This document shows, piece by piece, positions 46,297 to 55,731 of a DNA stretch of 64,000 nucleotides (positions are counted from its first letter, which is position 1; the number at the start of each line of letters is the position of its first letter). Under the pieces are notes generated by a model, which had not been told where the DNA came from, searched no databases, and saw only the letters and a list, made by a program, of their open reading frames with translations. A program made the translations under genes and the position numbers. Source of the stretch: Elmis aenea (lineage: Eukaryota > Arthropoda > Insecta > Coleoptera > Elmidae); contig OX393576.1 in the NCBI GenBank assembly GCA_947652605.1, positions 47,530,966 to 47,594,965 of the forward strand, read 5' to 3'.

Positions 46297-47269
46297 ATGG
46301 TAAGAAACTATGTTAAAAAGACCGATCGCCAATCCTGGTCGAAAAATGCCGTTATTATAGCACTTCATGCTGTCGAGGAAGAAAATGTGACAGTTAACAA
46401 CGCCAGCCAAATGTATAAAATACCGGAACCTACTCTTCGTATTTTAATCAGGCGTGCGATTATTTTCTTGTAAACAACCCGAGAAAAACAATAACCGACA
46501 GAGAAATTGGAAAACTGTTTGGGCAGGCCTATTTAAAATCTGCAACTGTAGGCACAGCAGTTAAAAGCTTGAAAAAATGTGGAATTGAACCATATAACCC
46601 CGGAGTATTCGACGACTCAGATTTCACACCTGCCTCAACAACCGAACGGGCTAATCCGAAGGTTGCTGATATTCATGAAGCATTAGAAAAACAACGGATG
46701 GAGATGTTGTGTTAAGTGACGACGACGACGAACCCCTAATTAACTTCATGATTACAAAGGACACTCGAAAATCAGATTCGCCGTCACCAAGTCCTGCTGG
46801 ATTACAGACTTTCGAAACGCAGAAAGATCAAAATTTACCAGGACCTTCTGGAGTACAAACGCCGAAGTCATCAAGAGCAGCGCATAGCCCTAAAACTTTT
46901 ACGGAAATTGGACCATTCCCAAAATACAACCGACCACAAACCACGAGATGGAAGAAACAGAAATCTTGTATGTTAACCGCTACGCCAAACAAGGAGGAAC
47001 TTGAGGAAAAAAAGAGGACAAAAAGATGTAAAGCCTTAACCAAAAAGGGGAAGGATGAGGCACTAAAACGCTCCGTTTTCAAAAAGTCATCACCAGCTGA
47101 AAGTGATACTGCAGAAAATAAGGAATATATGTGCCCCGGCTGTGGAGGACTCTATTCAGAGCCTCCAACTGAAAACTGGATTATGTGTCTCCAGTGCTCT
47201 GGTTGGTGGCACGAATCATGCACAGGTTACGAGGGTGAAGGTGCATATAAATGCGAAATATGTGCGTAA
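46297..47269 (+). pseudogene. pogo-like transposase lacking the DDE domain, with C-terminal PHD-like finger
   Basis: Three frames run in order. Frame A (ATG 46297, just after a possible acceptor CTCTTGCAG) gives MVRNYVKKTDRQSWSKNAV, IIALHAVEEENVTVNNASQM, YKIPEPTLR: a psq/CENP-B-type helix-turn-helix. Frame B (46470-46715) gives VNNPRKTITDREIGKLFGQA, YLKSATVGTAVKSLKKCGI, EPYNPGVFDDSDF: the conserved region that follows the DDE domain in pogo-like proteins. Frame C (from about 46697) gives a Ser/Pro-rich linker, FTEIGPFPKYN, a Lys-rich stretch and, at the end, a C-x2-C-x14-C-x2-C-x4-H-x2-C-x10-C-x2-C finger (MCPGCGG...CEICA), stop 47267-47269. The catalytic DDE domain between A and B is cleanly absent. 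Whether the frame jumps are mutations or splicing cannot be told. Confidence 0.8.
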
Positions 47270-47512
47270 TCGTCATCTTGCCCCGATATGTTCGTTATCT
47301 TGCCCCATAGGTGGGCAAGATGACTAAAATACACAGAGTGTGTTTTTATTTTTTCCCTCAAGTGTTTATATGATTTCTGGTTTCTCGCCCTTCCAGTTTG
47401 TCGTAAACTCATATATGTATGTCACCATTATATTTTGTTTAAAAAAAAAAACTGTGCATATATTTTTTACTGACAATTTCCGTTAACCTAGTCAACTTGC
47501 CCCACCCTTCCC

Positions 47513-47806
47513 TACCGGAAATTTGTCCTTTTTTATGATATTAAAGTCATTTCTTTGCCGCAACGATTTTTTCCAATTTTTTTTAGGCACAAAGTATTTT
47601 CCAGCAAAAACTAAAGAAAATATTTAGATTTTAACCTGGAAATTATAGGAAACAAAATGTCTACGCTAATGTTATTAAATAATGTCAGGAGTTAATACGA
47701 GATTCGAGCTGATTTATCGAGAATAAAACACATGGTTAGTATTATCTAAGATTTTATTTTGATTGCGTTTAAACAAGTTTGCTTTAGCAATAATATACTT
47801 AAACAG
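47513..47806. other. short intergenic stretch
   Basis: No feature recognised. Confidence 0.3.
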
Positions 47807-47937
47807 TTTTGTTTTCCACTTCTATTTCCGTAAATACTGCAAAATAATCGTGAATCTCCTCGGACAACAACTGTCTGTGTGCCCTGAAGATTTCTTTAAG
47901 TCGAAAAATAACCAAAAATTGAATGTCGTCAAGTCAG
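47807..47937 (+). CDS. candidate host exon
   Basis: After an acceptor-like CTTAAACAG the frame (one base, then codons) reads FVFHFYFRKYCKIIVNLLG, QQLSVCPEDFFKSKNNQKLN and VVKS. It ends in phase 1 at a strong GTGAGT donor (47938-47943). The codons from about 47840 on look genuinely coding. The frame is also open upstream to 47763, so a different acceptor (GCTTTAG at 47786) is possible. It joins in phase to 48095. Product not recognised. Confidence 0.33.
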
Positions 47938-48094
47938 GTGAGTACGATGGATCTAATATTTTTACTTTTTTTCAGTTGTCATATAAAAAAATAAAAATAA
48001 ATTTAATTAAAAGAATATTACTATCCTAATTCCTATCCTATCCATAATTATCTAAATTATATATATACTTACAATTTCTTTCTGTCTACCACAG

Positions 48095-48124
48095 TTAAAA
48101 TGAAGTTTGCGTTGGAACATTATA
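48095..48124 (+). CDS. candidate exon interrupted by a MITE
   Basis: A very good acceptor (TTTCTTTCTGTCTACCACAG) ends at 48094. The two following bases complete the codon left open at 47937, giving VKMKFALEHY before the MITE at 48125 begins. Removing the MITE and one TA would continue the frame EILFF then stop (DNA after 48580). With the MITE in place the frame runs on into it and stops within about 17 codons. If the exon is real, the MITE has altered the protein end. Confidence 0.3.
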
Positions 48125-48578
48125 CAGCGTCATTCAAAAAGTCTGCAACAAATGGGAAAAATTTTCATTAATAATTTCTCAGAAAATTTTATTACTGAAG
48201 TGGGTGCCTGGTCTAAAACTAATTTTAAGATGAAGAAAAGTTCAATAAAAAGTCATAGGACACTAGATTTTTACGATTTTTGAAATATTCGCAAGAGTAA
48301 AGTGCCCTTATTTTAAGAGATACAAAAAAATTTTATAGGAAAAAGTTATTTAGAATCTCAAAATAAGGCTAGATTTAAATTTTGACGGTCAACTTTCAAT
48401 TTTAATTTTTTAAGAAATTTAAACATTTTAAAAAATCTGCAACAAATGGGAGAAATTGTTATTGTCGTTACTCAGAAAAATTTATTCTTGATAAAAGTTG
48501 GTGCATGGTCTAAAACTAATTTTAAGATGAAGAAAAGTTCAATAAAAAGTCATAGAACAGACTTTTTGAATGACGCTT
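48125..48578. mobile_element. Tc1/mariner-type MITE with TA duplication
   Basis: AGCGTCATTCAAAAAGTCTG (48126-48145) and its exact inverse (48558-48577) form 20-bp TIRs. TA flanks both sides (48123-48124 and 48579-48580). The interior carries a direct repeat of about 110 bp (48157-48266 and 48437-48557, sharing GTCTAAAACTAATTTTAAGA). It lies in a candidate exon. Confidence 0.8.
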
Positions 48579-48836
48579 TATGAAATTTTGTTTTTTTAAA
48601 TTAATTTTGTTTTTGTTTGTATTGGTTGATTTTTTAAATTATTCAAAAATGACAAACATCCAGTAAACAAATCATTTGTATCATGAAAACTACGCGTTTA
48701 CACACAAAAGTTCACATTATAAAGTTTTAAAAGATTGGCGATTGAGCTTATAATGGTAATTACATTACTTTTAAAATCAGCGGGTTTTTAACAGTCCATT
48801 TTAAAAATTGCTATTTTTCGATTATAAAATCGACAG

Positions 48837-49011
48837 AAGTCCGGAGGCAAAAACAATGTTAATAATAAGCAATAAGCTCTTAATTAAAATTCTACAACTT
48901 TGCCCATTTAACGAGATTCGTAGCTCTGTTGATTTAAAAGTAGCAATAAGATTCTGCACAGATTGGAACATTTTCTCAAAATTAAGCAAATTTTATGCCG
49001 CTAACGGATTG
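48837..49011 (+). CDS. candidate host exon
   Basis: After AATCGACAG the frame reads SPEAKTMLIISNKLLIKIL, QLCPFNEIRSSVDLKVAIR, FCTDWNIFSKLSKFYAANG, L and ends in phase 0 at a GTAAGT donor (49012-49017). The helical, mixed-composition peptide is unlike random AT-rich translation. The start phase (needs two bases from upstream) does not fit 47937 directly. It joins to 49589. Product not recognised. Confidence 0.36.
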
Positions 49012-49588
49012 GTAAGTTTAAATCTCTAATAGCTATCATTTTTTAAATTATTCAGTTTTGGATAAAGAACGTCGACGTGACAGATTTTGCCATTTATTTT
49101 TTATATTCTAATATTTGTTAAATAATAATAATTTTATTTAAATATTCAGTTTTTAAGCAAAGCATTTTATAATTTGCATTCTTGATAACACCGCTATATC
49201 AAAAAAATAATAGGCATCCGTGCATTTTAACAGAATTTAAACTATCGGTCAAAGTTCAGATGTTTATCGGTCAGGTCGACTATTCTTATATAATTTTTAT
49301 TCAATAACTACATGTGTTCACGTTCTCCGGATTGCAATGCCATATCACAATGGTATAGATTTCTGAATTATTAAGAAAACAAACGAATTCCCTGAAGCCG
49401 TTTATGTACATTTATCGTGCGCATGATTGCCCCACCAACAAATTACTGCTCTGCTGTATAGATACTGTAACCAATTGTTAAACAGTTCTCGTAGAAAAAA
49501 TTGCAATCCTAAATAAACATTTCAATCACGCGAATCAAGATTTGATATATTAATTTCCGTTAGTATGTTTTTATTTGACTTTTCTTAG

Positions 49589-49725
49589 GTATGCCATTAT
49601 GCTATTACGCCTGCAATATGAATTCTGAACTAGCGCTAAAGTATGTCAAAAGGTAATGGTAGTATTTAATCAAATTGCCTTTTAAGGTAATTTAGAGGAT
49701 AAATAAACACCAAGTTAACAAGTAA
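49589..49725 (+). CDS. candidate terminal exon with polyadenylation signal
   Basis: The acceptor TTATTTGACTTTTCTTAG ends at 49588. In phase 0 the frame gives VCHYAITPAI and a stop at 49619-49621, followed by AATAAA at 49702-49707. Alternatively, read after two bases, it is open through MPLCYYACNMNSELALKYVK to a GTAATG donor-like site at 49656. The first reading is compatible with the exon ending at 49011. Confidence 0.33.
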
Positions 49726-49890
49726 AAATAGTCTATGTGTCATTATAAAACCAGAAAAGCTAGAGCGTGAAAAATTACGAGGGCATCTGGTTAATAAATG
49801 ACCTAAAATAATATCCAACATTTATAAAAAAGCTAATATGTTGTTGTTTATTTTTCGTTGATGAACAATAAAAATTAAATATATTGTGTA

Positions 49891-50114
49891 CAGTAGACCC
49901 CGTTTAACGTCGAGGTTGCGTTCCTAGTCCTTTGAGCGTTAAACGAAACAATGTTTTACTGAGTTATTTTAATCTAAAATTACTATTTTATCTACAACTT
50001 CTATAATTGTTGTAATATCTTAATTGAGAAAGGCCAACACAGGACCACCACAGCTAGCATTAGCAAAAGCACGCAAAAGCGTTGAATGAGGAAGCGTTAA
50101 GCAAGGACTTATTG
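49891..50114. mobile_element. pogo/Tigger-type MITE
   Basis: CAGTAGACCCCGTTTAACG at 49891 and, on the other strand, CAATAAGTCCTTGCTTAACG from 50114 are inverted ends of the Tigger type (CAGTNGNCNNYGNTTAACG), with TA at 49889-49890 and 50115-50116. The 224-bp interior is non-coding; the frame at 50082 is incidental. It is a different family from the pogo-like element at 45809. Confidence 0.75.
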
Positions 50115-50611
50115 TACACTTTATTGAATTCAGTTGTGCTCAGCAAGTTTTATATTAACATAAAATTACTTATTAGTTTCCAACCGGTCATAATTATTGC
50201 TGATAATCGTCTTTATTATGTGTTAAGACCCATTATTTCACGTAGCACTTTTGTTTCTGTTGCTCAATCGTGTTGTTAAATAGAGCACAACAAAAACTGT
50301 ATCAAATGTCTTTACTTATTAAATACTATCAACTAAAAACCTGTCAGTTGTTACTGTCAATGAATAGTTCTAAAAAGGGATAATGCTTGGATAATGTAAC
50401 CTAAATAACTCTGTGTTGTGTTCATTAGCTACAAAAATATTTTATAATAAGACGACCCACACTGCACTGATAATAGATTGAATATCCTACAAATAATCAA
50501 TTAATCGACGAATCCAAAATAATACTTCGATTCTAAAATAGTAACGATTTGTTCGTTTCCATTTTCTATTGTTTAAATTGACATTGTTTGAATTATACTC
50601 TTAGTCTAAGT

Positions 50612-50837
50612 CAGTGGTGTCCAACCTTTAACTGGGCTCGAGCCAATTTCGAATTTAGAAATCTTAGGCGAACCACATATAATATATTTTGATTTTAATT
50701 TTAAACGTTTTAATGCACAAACAATAAAAATTTAAAATATGTTAAAGAAAATGAGGCACATCAAAAGTTGTTTCGAGCCACATTAAAAGGTGTCGCGAGC
50801 AACACGTTGCTCGCGAGCGACGGGTTGGGCACCACTG
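50612..50837. mobile_element. hAT MITE with perfect 8-bp duplication
   Basis: The ends CAGTGGTGTCCAACC and CAGTGGTGCCCAACC (other strand) are inverted. GTCTAAGT is exactly repeated at 50604-50611 and 50838-50845. The right half contains a strong small palindrome (TCGCGAGCAACACGTTGCTC region, about 50790-50820). Confidence 0.9.
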
Positions 50838-50946
50838 GTCTAAGTTATACATTTGTGTAATAAAAGCGCTTAACTTATTTTTTTAAATAAATATTGTGTT
50901 GTAAAATACTCTCTTTGATTTTCATTTGTTTGTACCCCTAAACAAT

Positions 50947-51106
50947 TTTTAAAGGGTGAAAAGCTCCGGTGAAATGATAAAGTAATCGAAGCTATTCAAG
51001 ACTGGGCACGTGCAGCCAACAAGCTTTTTCCAGCTAGGAATCAAAAAACTTTCTGATCGATGGCGCAAGTATATCTAGATGCAAGGGGACTTTATACAAA
51101 AATGAT
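50947..51106 (+). pseudogene. mariner transposase C-terminal relic
   Basis: FLKGEK, then VIEAIQDWAR, then after a one-base shift QPTSFFQLGIKKLSDRWRKY, I-stop-MQGDFIQK match the mariner C-terminus (E-A-V-x-x-W-x-x-x-x-P-x-x-F-F-x-x-G-I-x-K-L-x-x-R-W-x-K-C-I-x-x-x-G-D-Y). Frameshifts and stops show decay. It directly precedes a LINE fragment and is probably an independent insertion. Confidence 0.75.
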
Positions 51107-51231
51107 ATAAGAGTTATTCGTTAAGCAGTGTGGCATATATTTTTTAAAAACAAATTCCTGATTACATTTGAACGTTTTTCGTAAATGTAAATTTTAATGT
51201 AATAGTCAACTACCACAAAACCGAAGATACA

Positions 51232-51890
51232 AAAAACTTAAACTTGCATTTAGATGTGGCAAAAACATTTCTTTACTAAGCGCAAACAACTTGAGCTTAA
51301 ATGACCTGAAAAAATATATTGGATCATAGGCAAAAAGATACAGCATTTCCTCGATAACAAAATTCTTTTCCACAAAGCCATTCTAAAGCGAGTGTGGATT
51401 TGCGGAGTTCTACTTTGGGGTACTGCTGGCAATTCCAAAATTTTCATTCTACAACGATTCCAAAGTAAATTCCTGCGCCTCTTCGTAGACGTATTATAAT
51501 ATGTCCAATCTCCGATGAAGTCATCTAGGGTGATATCTCACGAGCCTCCATTAAAGAAGTCATCCACCAGTCCAAGGTCAAATACAATGAAAAAGTTTCA
51601 GTACATCCTAATGCGTTAGCCAATTAAATAAGCATGATAACAGTGAAGTGCAGAGATTGAAACGTGTTTTACCAACTTCAGATAAGTGAATCACTTAATC
51701 AAGATAAAAACAAACTTTACTTAAGTTGAATATCAAGATCACTCAGAGGAGTGTCTTAATCACTGCCAAAATTAACGCTTATTGCCCTTGTGCAGGCTGT
51801 TGTACTCATTAATATTTTTCTTTAGAATTCATTGTGGACACGATTATTCATGGTAATTCGATTCTAAGGTAATAATATTAATTTAAGAAT
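51232..51890 (+). pseudogene. jockey-clade LINE, reverse transcriptase C-terminal relic and tail
   Basis: NLNLHLD, then MWQKHFFTKRKQLELK, YWIIGKKIQHFLDNKILFHK, AILKRVWICGVLLWGTAGNS, KIFILQRFQSKFLR, then in another frame GDISRASIKEVIHQSKVKY, VSVHPNALAN and NSEVQRLKRVLP. This is the end of jockey-type ORF2 (Y-L-G-L-x-L-D; H-I-x-x-K-R-x-x-L; N-K-x-L-x-Y-K-A-x-x-K-P-x-W-x-Y-G-x-x-L-W-G-x-A; H-P-N-x-L-A; R-R-L-K-R). It is 5' truncated, as usual for LINEs, with several stops and frameshifts. The coding remnant ends at about 51690, with a possible 3' tail to about 51890. Confidence 0.85.
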
Positions 51891-54800
51891 TTATAATATA
51901 ACGAAAACAAATTATTTTTTGACATATTTCGATGGCCATAAAATACAGTACCTAACATGATCGCTACACTCTTTAAACATGAGTTGTACAAATAAGTTGT
52001 TGCCGTTGTTGTGACACGATGTTTGTGCCTATATTTGAATGGCTGTATGTAAATAGTTACATTCAATTCCAGCACATCTAAGAGCGACAATTAGATTCGC
52101 CGTACGTGACATGTGCTCACGAAAGTGTTTTTACGTTGGTCTTGAAATGTAAACGGTACTTAAGTACACTGCCCCGAGAAACGCCTTTCAACACTTAAAC
52201 ACGCTCCTGTAGAGCTTTTTCTCTTCCGACGTTTTGTGTTTAAAAAAATATGCTTTCACGTTGACCTAACAAGTAGCGTGCTGATAATTGAATTTACATT
52301 TTTTTAAATAATATAATACATTAGTAGATATCGCTTTTGATTCGTTATTTTGAAAATCGTCATAAAAAATATCACTTTTTTTTGCTCAATGAATGTAGAC
52401 AGATACATATTTATGCGGGAAGTCTTGAAAACTTTATCAGAACGTAGTTTATAAAAAAAATGTTCTGCTAAACGCATTAAAAATATGTTTTTTTTAAATT
52501 TTAGTTTGCTGTATGTGAATAGATTAGCTCCATCGATTAGGACGCTGTCTGATTTCTTGTTGAAAGAAGTTTTTTGGCTGCATGTTCACCCACACAATCT
52601 AGATCATGTTTAATAATTTCATTTGAGTTAAACTTGTTCTCTTCAAAACATTCTTTCAGGAGTCCAAATATGGAAATGGAAATCAGAGAGCGCAAGATTC
52701 GGTATGAATGTAGGCTGAGATCTGAGATTAAGGGTTTCGATTTAGTTTTGTTAAATGGTTTTAGCAGCCGATGAGGCTAAGCGTTGTTCTAGTGAAAACA
52801 CAGTGCATTGTTTCCCCTTAAGTTTCTGAGCGCATTCTTAATTTCATTTCTTAAAACTCGAATATTAGTCTGCATTTATAGTGTGATTATTATTTCAAAA
52901 ATTAGCCCCCAATACTACCTGCGAACCCAACAATAATGTTGTAATTACCTATCTAGCTAAAAACGAGCGCTTTGCTCTTTTCGGTTTTAGTGAAGTGGTG
53001 TGGCACCACTGCGAGCTTGAAAATTTTGCCGTCTTGAAAAGCTTTCTTAAATTATTTTTTAAAAACTGAAATCAATTAAAAGAACTCTTATTTCCTGTTT
53101 ATTCTGAGAATAAAGCGTTTCATTTATTCCAAGCACGCTTTTAAACTTCATACATCTTAAGAATACAATTAATAATCTATCATACCAACATTTGATAAGC
53201 AGTATTGTTTTATTATATTGATCTATATTATGGACAGACCATTTGTGAAGTGCATTTCAGTGTTGTAAAATGTGTTGGTGGAAACCTAGTAATTACACAA
53301 TTCACTATTGCAATAAGTATAAAATAACAATGATAATTTAAAATGTTCATTTGTTCACCATGCAGTATCAAAATTAACATCAATTTTGTTACTTGGTAAT
53401 TCTAGTAGTACCTAATTCGTATTTGACGCTAAGCCCTAGCATTTTAAGTAAGTTTGTAATTTATAACTAAATTAATAAGTTTTCTCATTCGTTTTAACTG
53501 CTAAACTCTAACTAAATTTTTAAGGGTTGGTGAAATAATATCAAATCGTTTATTTTTAATGCATTGTTTACCTAAATCATTCTCATTTGTTTGGCATTTA
53601 CAGAAATATAAATTTTAGAATAGGACTGGAGAATTTTATTAATGCTAAATGAAAATCTGTATAAAGCTTTACGTTTGCCTAAAATATTTTTTTTACTTGT
53701 ATAAACAGCTTTTGATTAACATATTTGTTTAATTGCGACTGACTGTATTATTATTACACCGGTATTTACATGAAATATTAAAAAAAAACTACAAAAAACA
53801 CACAGTGAAGAGAGAACTTATTTTTATTTTTATTATTCGCTGTACCAATTAAATAAGGGTAAAAGTAATTTATTGTAATTTTCTTTCTGTGATTATGTAT
53901 TGTGATGTATGGGCATCACGTTTTCTTTAAGAATGCATGCAAAATCGACAAATTATAGCAATAAAATAATTATTACGTTGTGTAAATTAGTAGGCTCTAA
54001 GATTAATAATCTTTTTTTGTTAAAGTAAGCAAAACATCTTTGAAAAATTAATTATTTAGTTGATGTTTCCTAGTTTCAGTCAGCAGTCGTGTAGTTTGTA
54101 TATTCTTTAGCTTCTGTAATGACGAATAAACAAGTCAGTACCTAAAGTATAATTGACTCACGCCCAATGGCTTAAACTTTAATAACCCGAAACGAATCAG
54201 TTGGTTTAAAGATTTACAACAACAATCTACGCAAATTAAATTAACAGTAATGACATATGCGTGAGAACTCTGAACTGCAATACAAACAGAAATAGAGAAA
54301 CAAACTAATCTCAAGCGAAAGAACAGGTACCGCTGCGAGCGTGCATAAGTTTGTTTTTTACGTGACTGCATTTCACGAAAAAGCTTTTTAGGCTAGTTTT
54401 TAAAATTATCAATGCTTAACCAACCGTTTTATAAATATGTTAATCGCATTCAGGTATACTGTTACGTTTAAAAAATGTCTATGTTAATGAAATATTTCAA
54501 TATGTGTCGCAAGAGATATTTTTAAAGTTTGTAAATATTTAACGAAACATAGCTAATTTTCAAGTTGAAACTGAAATTTCAATTAATTAATTCGATATAT
54601 TTATTAAAATTCCAATTAGTGTTAATATCGAATCCTTCCAGAGATCAATTAGCATTTATATTTACATTTATTCTATCCATTAATGTGGATATGTATTTTA
54701 AATATAAAAATGTAATCAAATATGTATTATTTTTCGCTAAAAATTCTTTTTGTACAGTGTATCAAACAGAGACGGGCTATTTATAGATTAATAATCCAGC

Positions 54801-55623
54801 TATAAGCTGCTTTGTTTGAATATATTGTAAATTTCTTTCTCTATATTCGCATTTTGTAATTAAATAATTGTATTTTTCATTAACATTTTAGGATTACATG
54901 TATACCTGGTCGATTTAAAAGTTGCTTATTAATTTAGTGTGATATAAAAGATCTCTACATTATCAGATTACTTTAAAAAAATATTTTATCATTGTAATTA
55001 TAGGCTTTTACAATTTTTAAGATAGCCTCATCAATAATGATGTTTTAATACAAATAAAAGACAGCTTCGCGATTAATAGAAAACAGCTTTTTTAAATTTT
55101 AGTTGATACATAGTTGTATAGATTTACTTTTATGTGACGTATAAAATACCAGTTTTTGTGGATAAATTGCGTTAAATTAAAAAAAATAAATAATTTGGCA
55201 TATATTGCTTGAATATTAAAGCAAAGTTGCTTGGCTTATTTGTAGCTTTTTAGGTATCTATCACAAGAAAAACTGAACTATAATGATTTCTAGTAATTAA
55301 AATGCAAAAAAATATTAATATAGATGTGTCTCACTCTAAACACTTCACTTTGGTGTCATTCAATAACTTCAAAATGATGTAAATGTCATTTTATTGTGAT
55401 GTCAATTTGCTATTGTTTCGGTGAGTGCTCGGTTTTATTAAACTTGAAATGTTGTAGTTACACAGTCTTGCAAATAATATATAATATCCATGTTACTATT
55501 TATAACACCCAAAAACCCTTTAAGTTAGTATTCAGTTTGGTTAGCGATCGTCAAATCAATGTAACGATTTCATTCTTGGACATTACAGACGCGACAAAAA
55601 TCCAAAAAAAAAATAAAAAAGAT
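51891..55623. other. AT-rich intergenic
   Basis: No gene or element that I can support in 3.7 kb. Splice-like signals occur around 52655-52700 (TTCTTTCAG then a short open run), but the peptide is not convincing. Confidence 0.35.
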
Positions 55624-55731
55624 ATGTCATCAATTTTTATTTTATTTCCAAGGAGGGAGACGCTGGGTGCGTGAGTGGTTGAACAAAAATTTTAATCGCT
55701 TATCACAGTTGCTGTACTCGAAGGATGTTTA
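55624..55731 (+). pseudogene. Harbinger transposase N-terminal relic
   Basis: MSSIFILFPRR and, one frame over, GGRRWVREWLNKNFNRLSQL, LYSKDV then stop. The R-R-W-x-V-R-x-W-L-x-x-R/N-x-x-x-x-x-x-L-L-x-E/S-L block occurs near the start of many insect PIF/Harbinger transposases. A single frameshift separates the two parts; nothing recognisable follows. No TIR was found. It is a second, unrelated copy to 3643-5367. Confidence 0.5.

Larger units (their letters stand above)
45809..47512 (+). mobile_element. pogo-like element, internally deleted
   Basis: The 22-bp ends GGGGAGGGTGGGGCAAGATG (45809 on) and, on the other strand, GGGAAGGGTGGGGCAAGTTG (from 47512) differ at two positions. The right end is followed by TA; the left flank is AA, so the TA duplication has decayed or the end has shifted. 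Repeated GGGGCAAGWTGAC motifs fill both subterminal regions. The coding part keeps the psq-type HTH, the segment that normally follows the DDE domain, and a C-terminal PHD-like finger, but no catalytic domain. At 1.7 kb it is much shorter than an autonomous pogo-like element of this type should be. Confidence 0.8.

Noticed and set aside
50082..50279. 65-residue plus-strand frame
   Set aside because: It starts within the Tigger-type MITE and has no protein-like features.
52655..52700. Short exon candidate after TTCTTTCAG
   Set aside because: Only about 14 codons, low-information peptide and a weak donor; insufficient to annotate.
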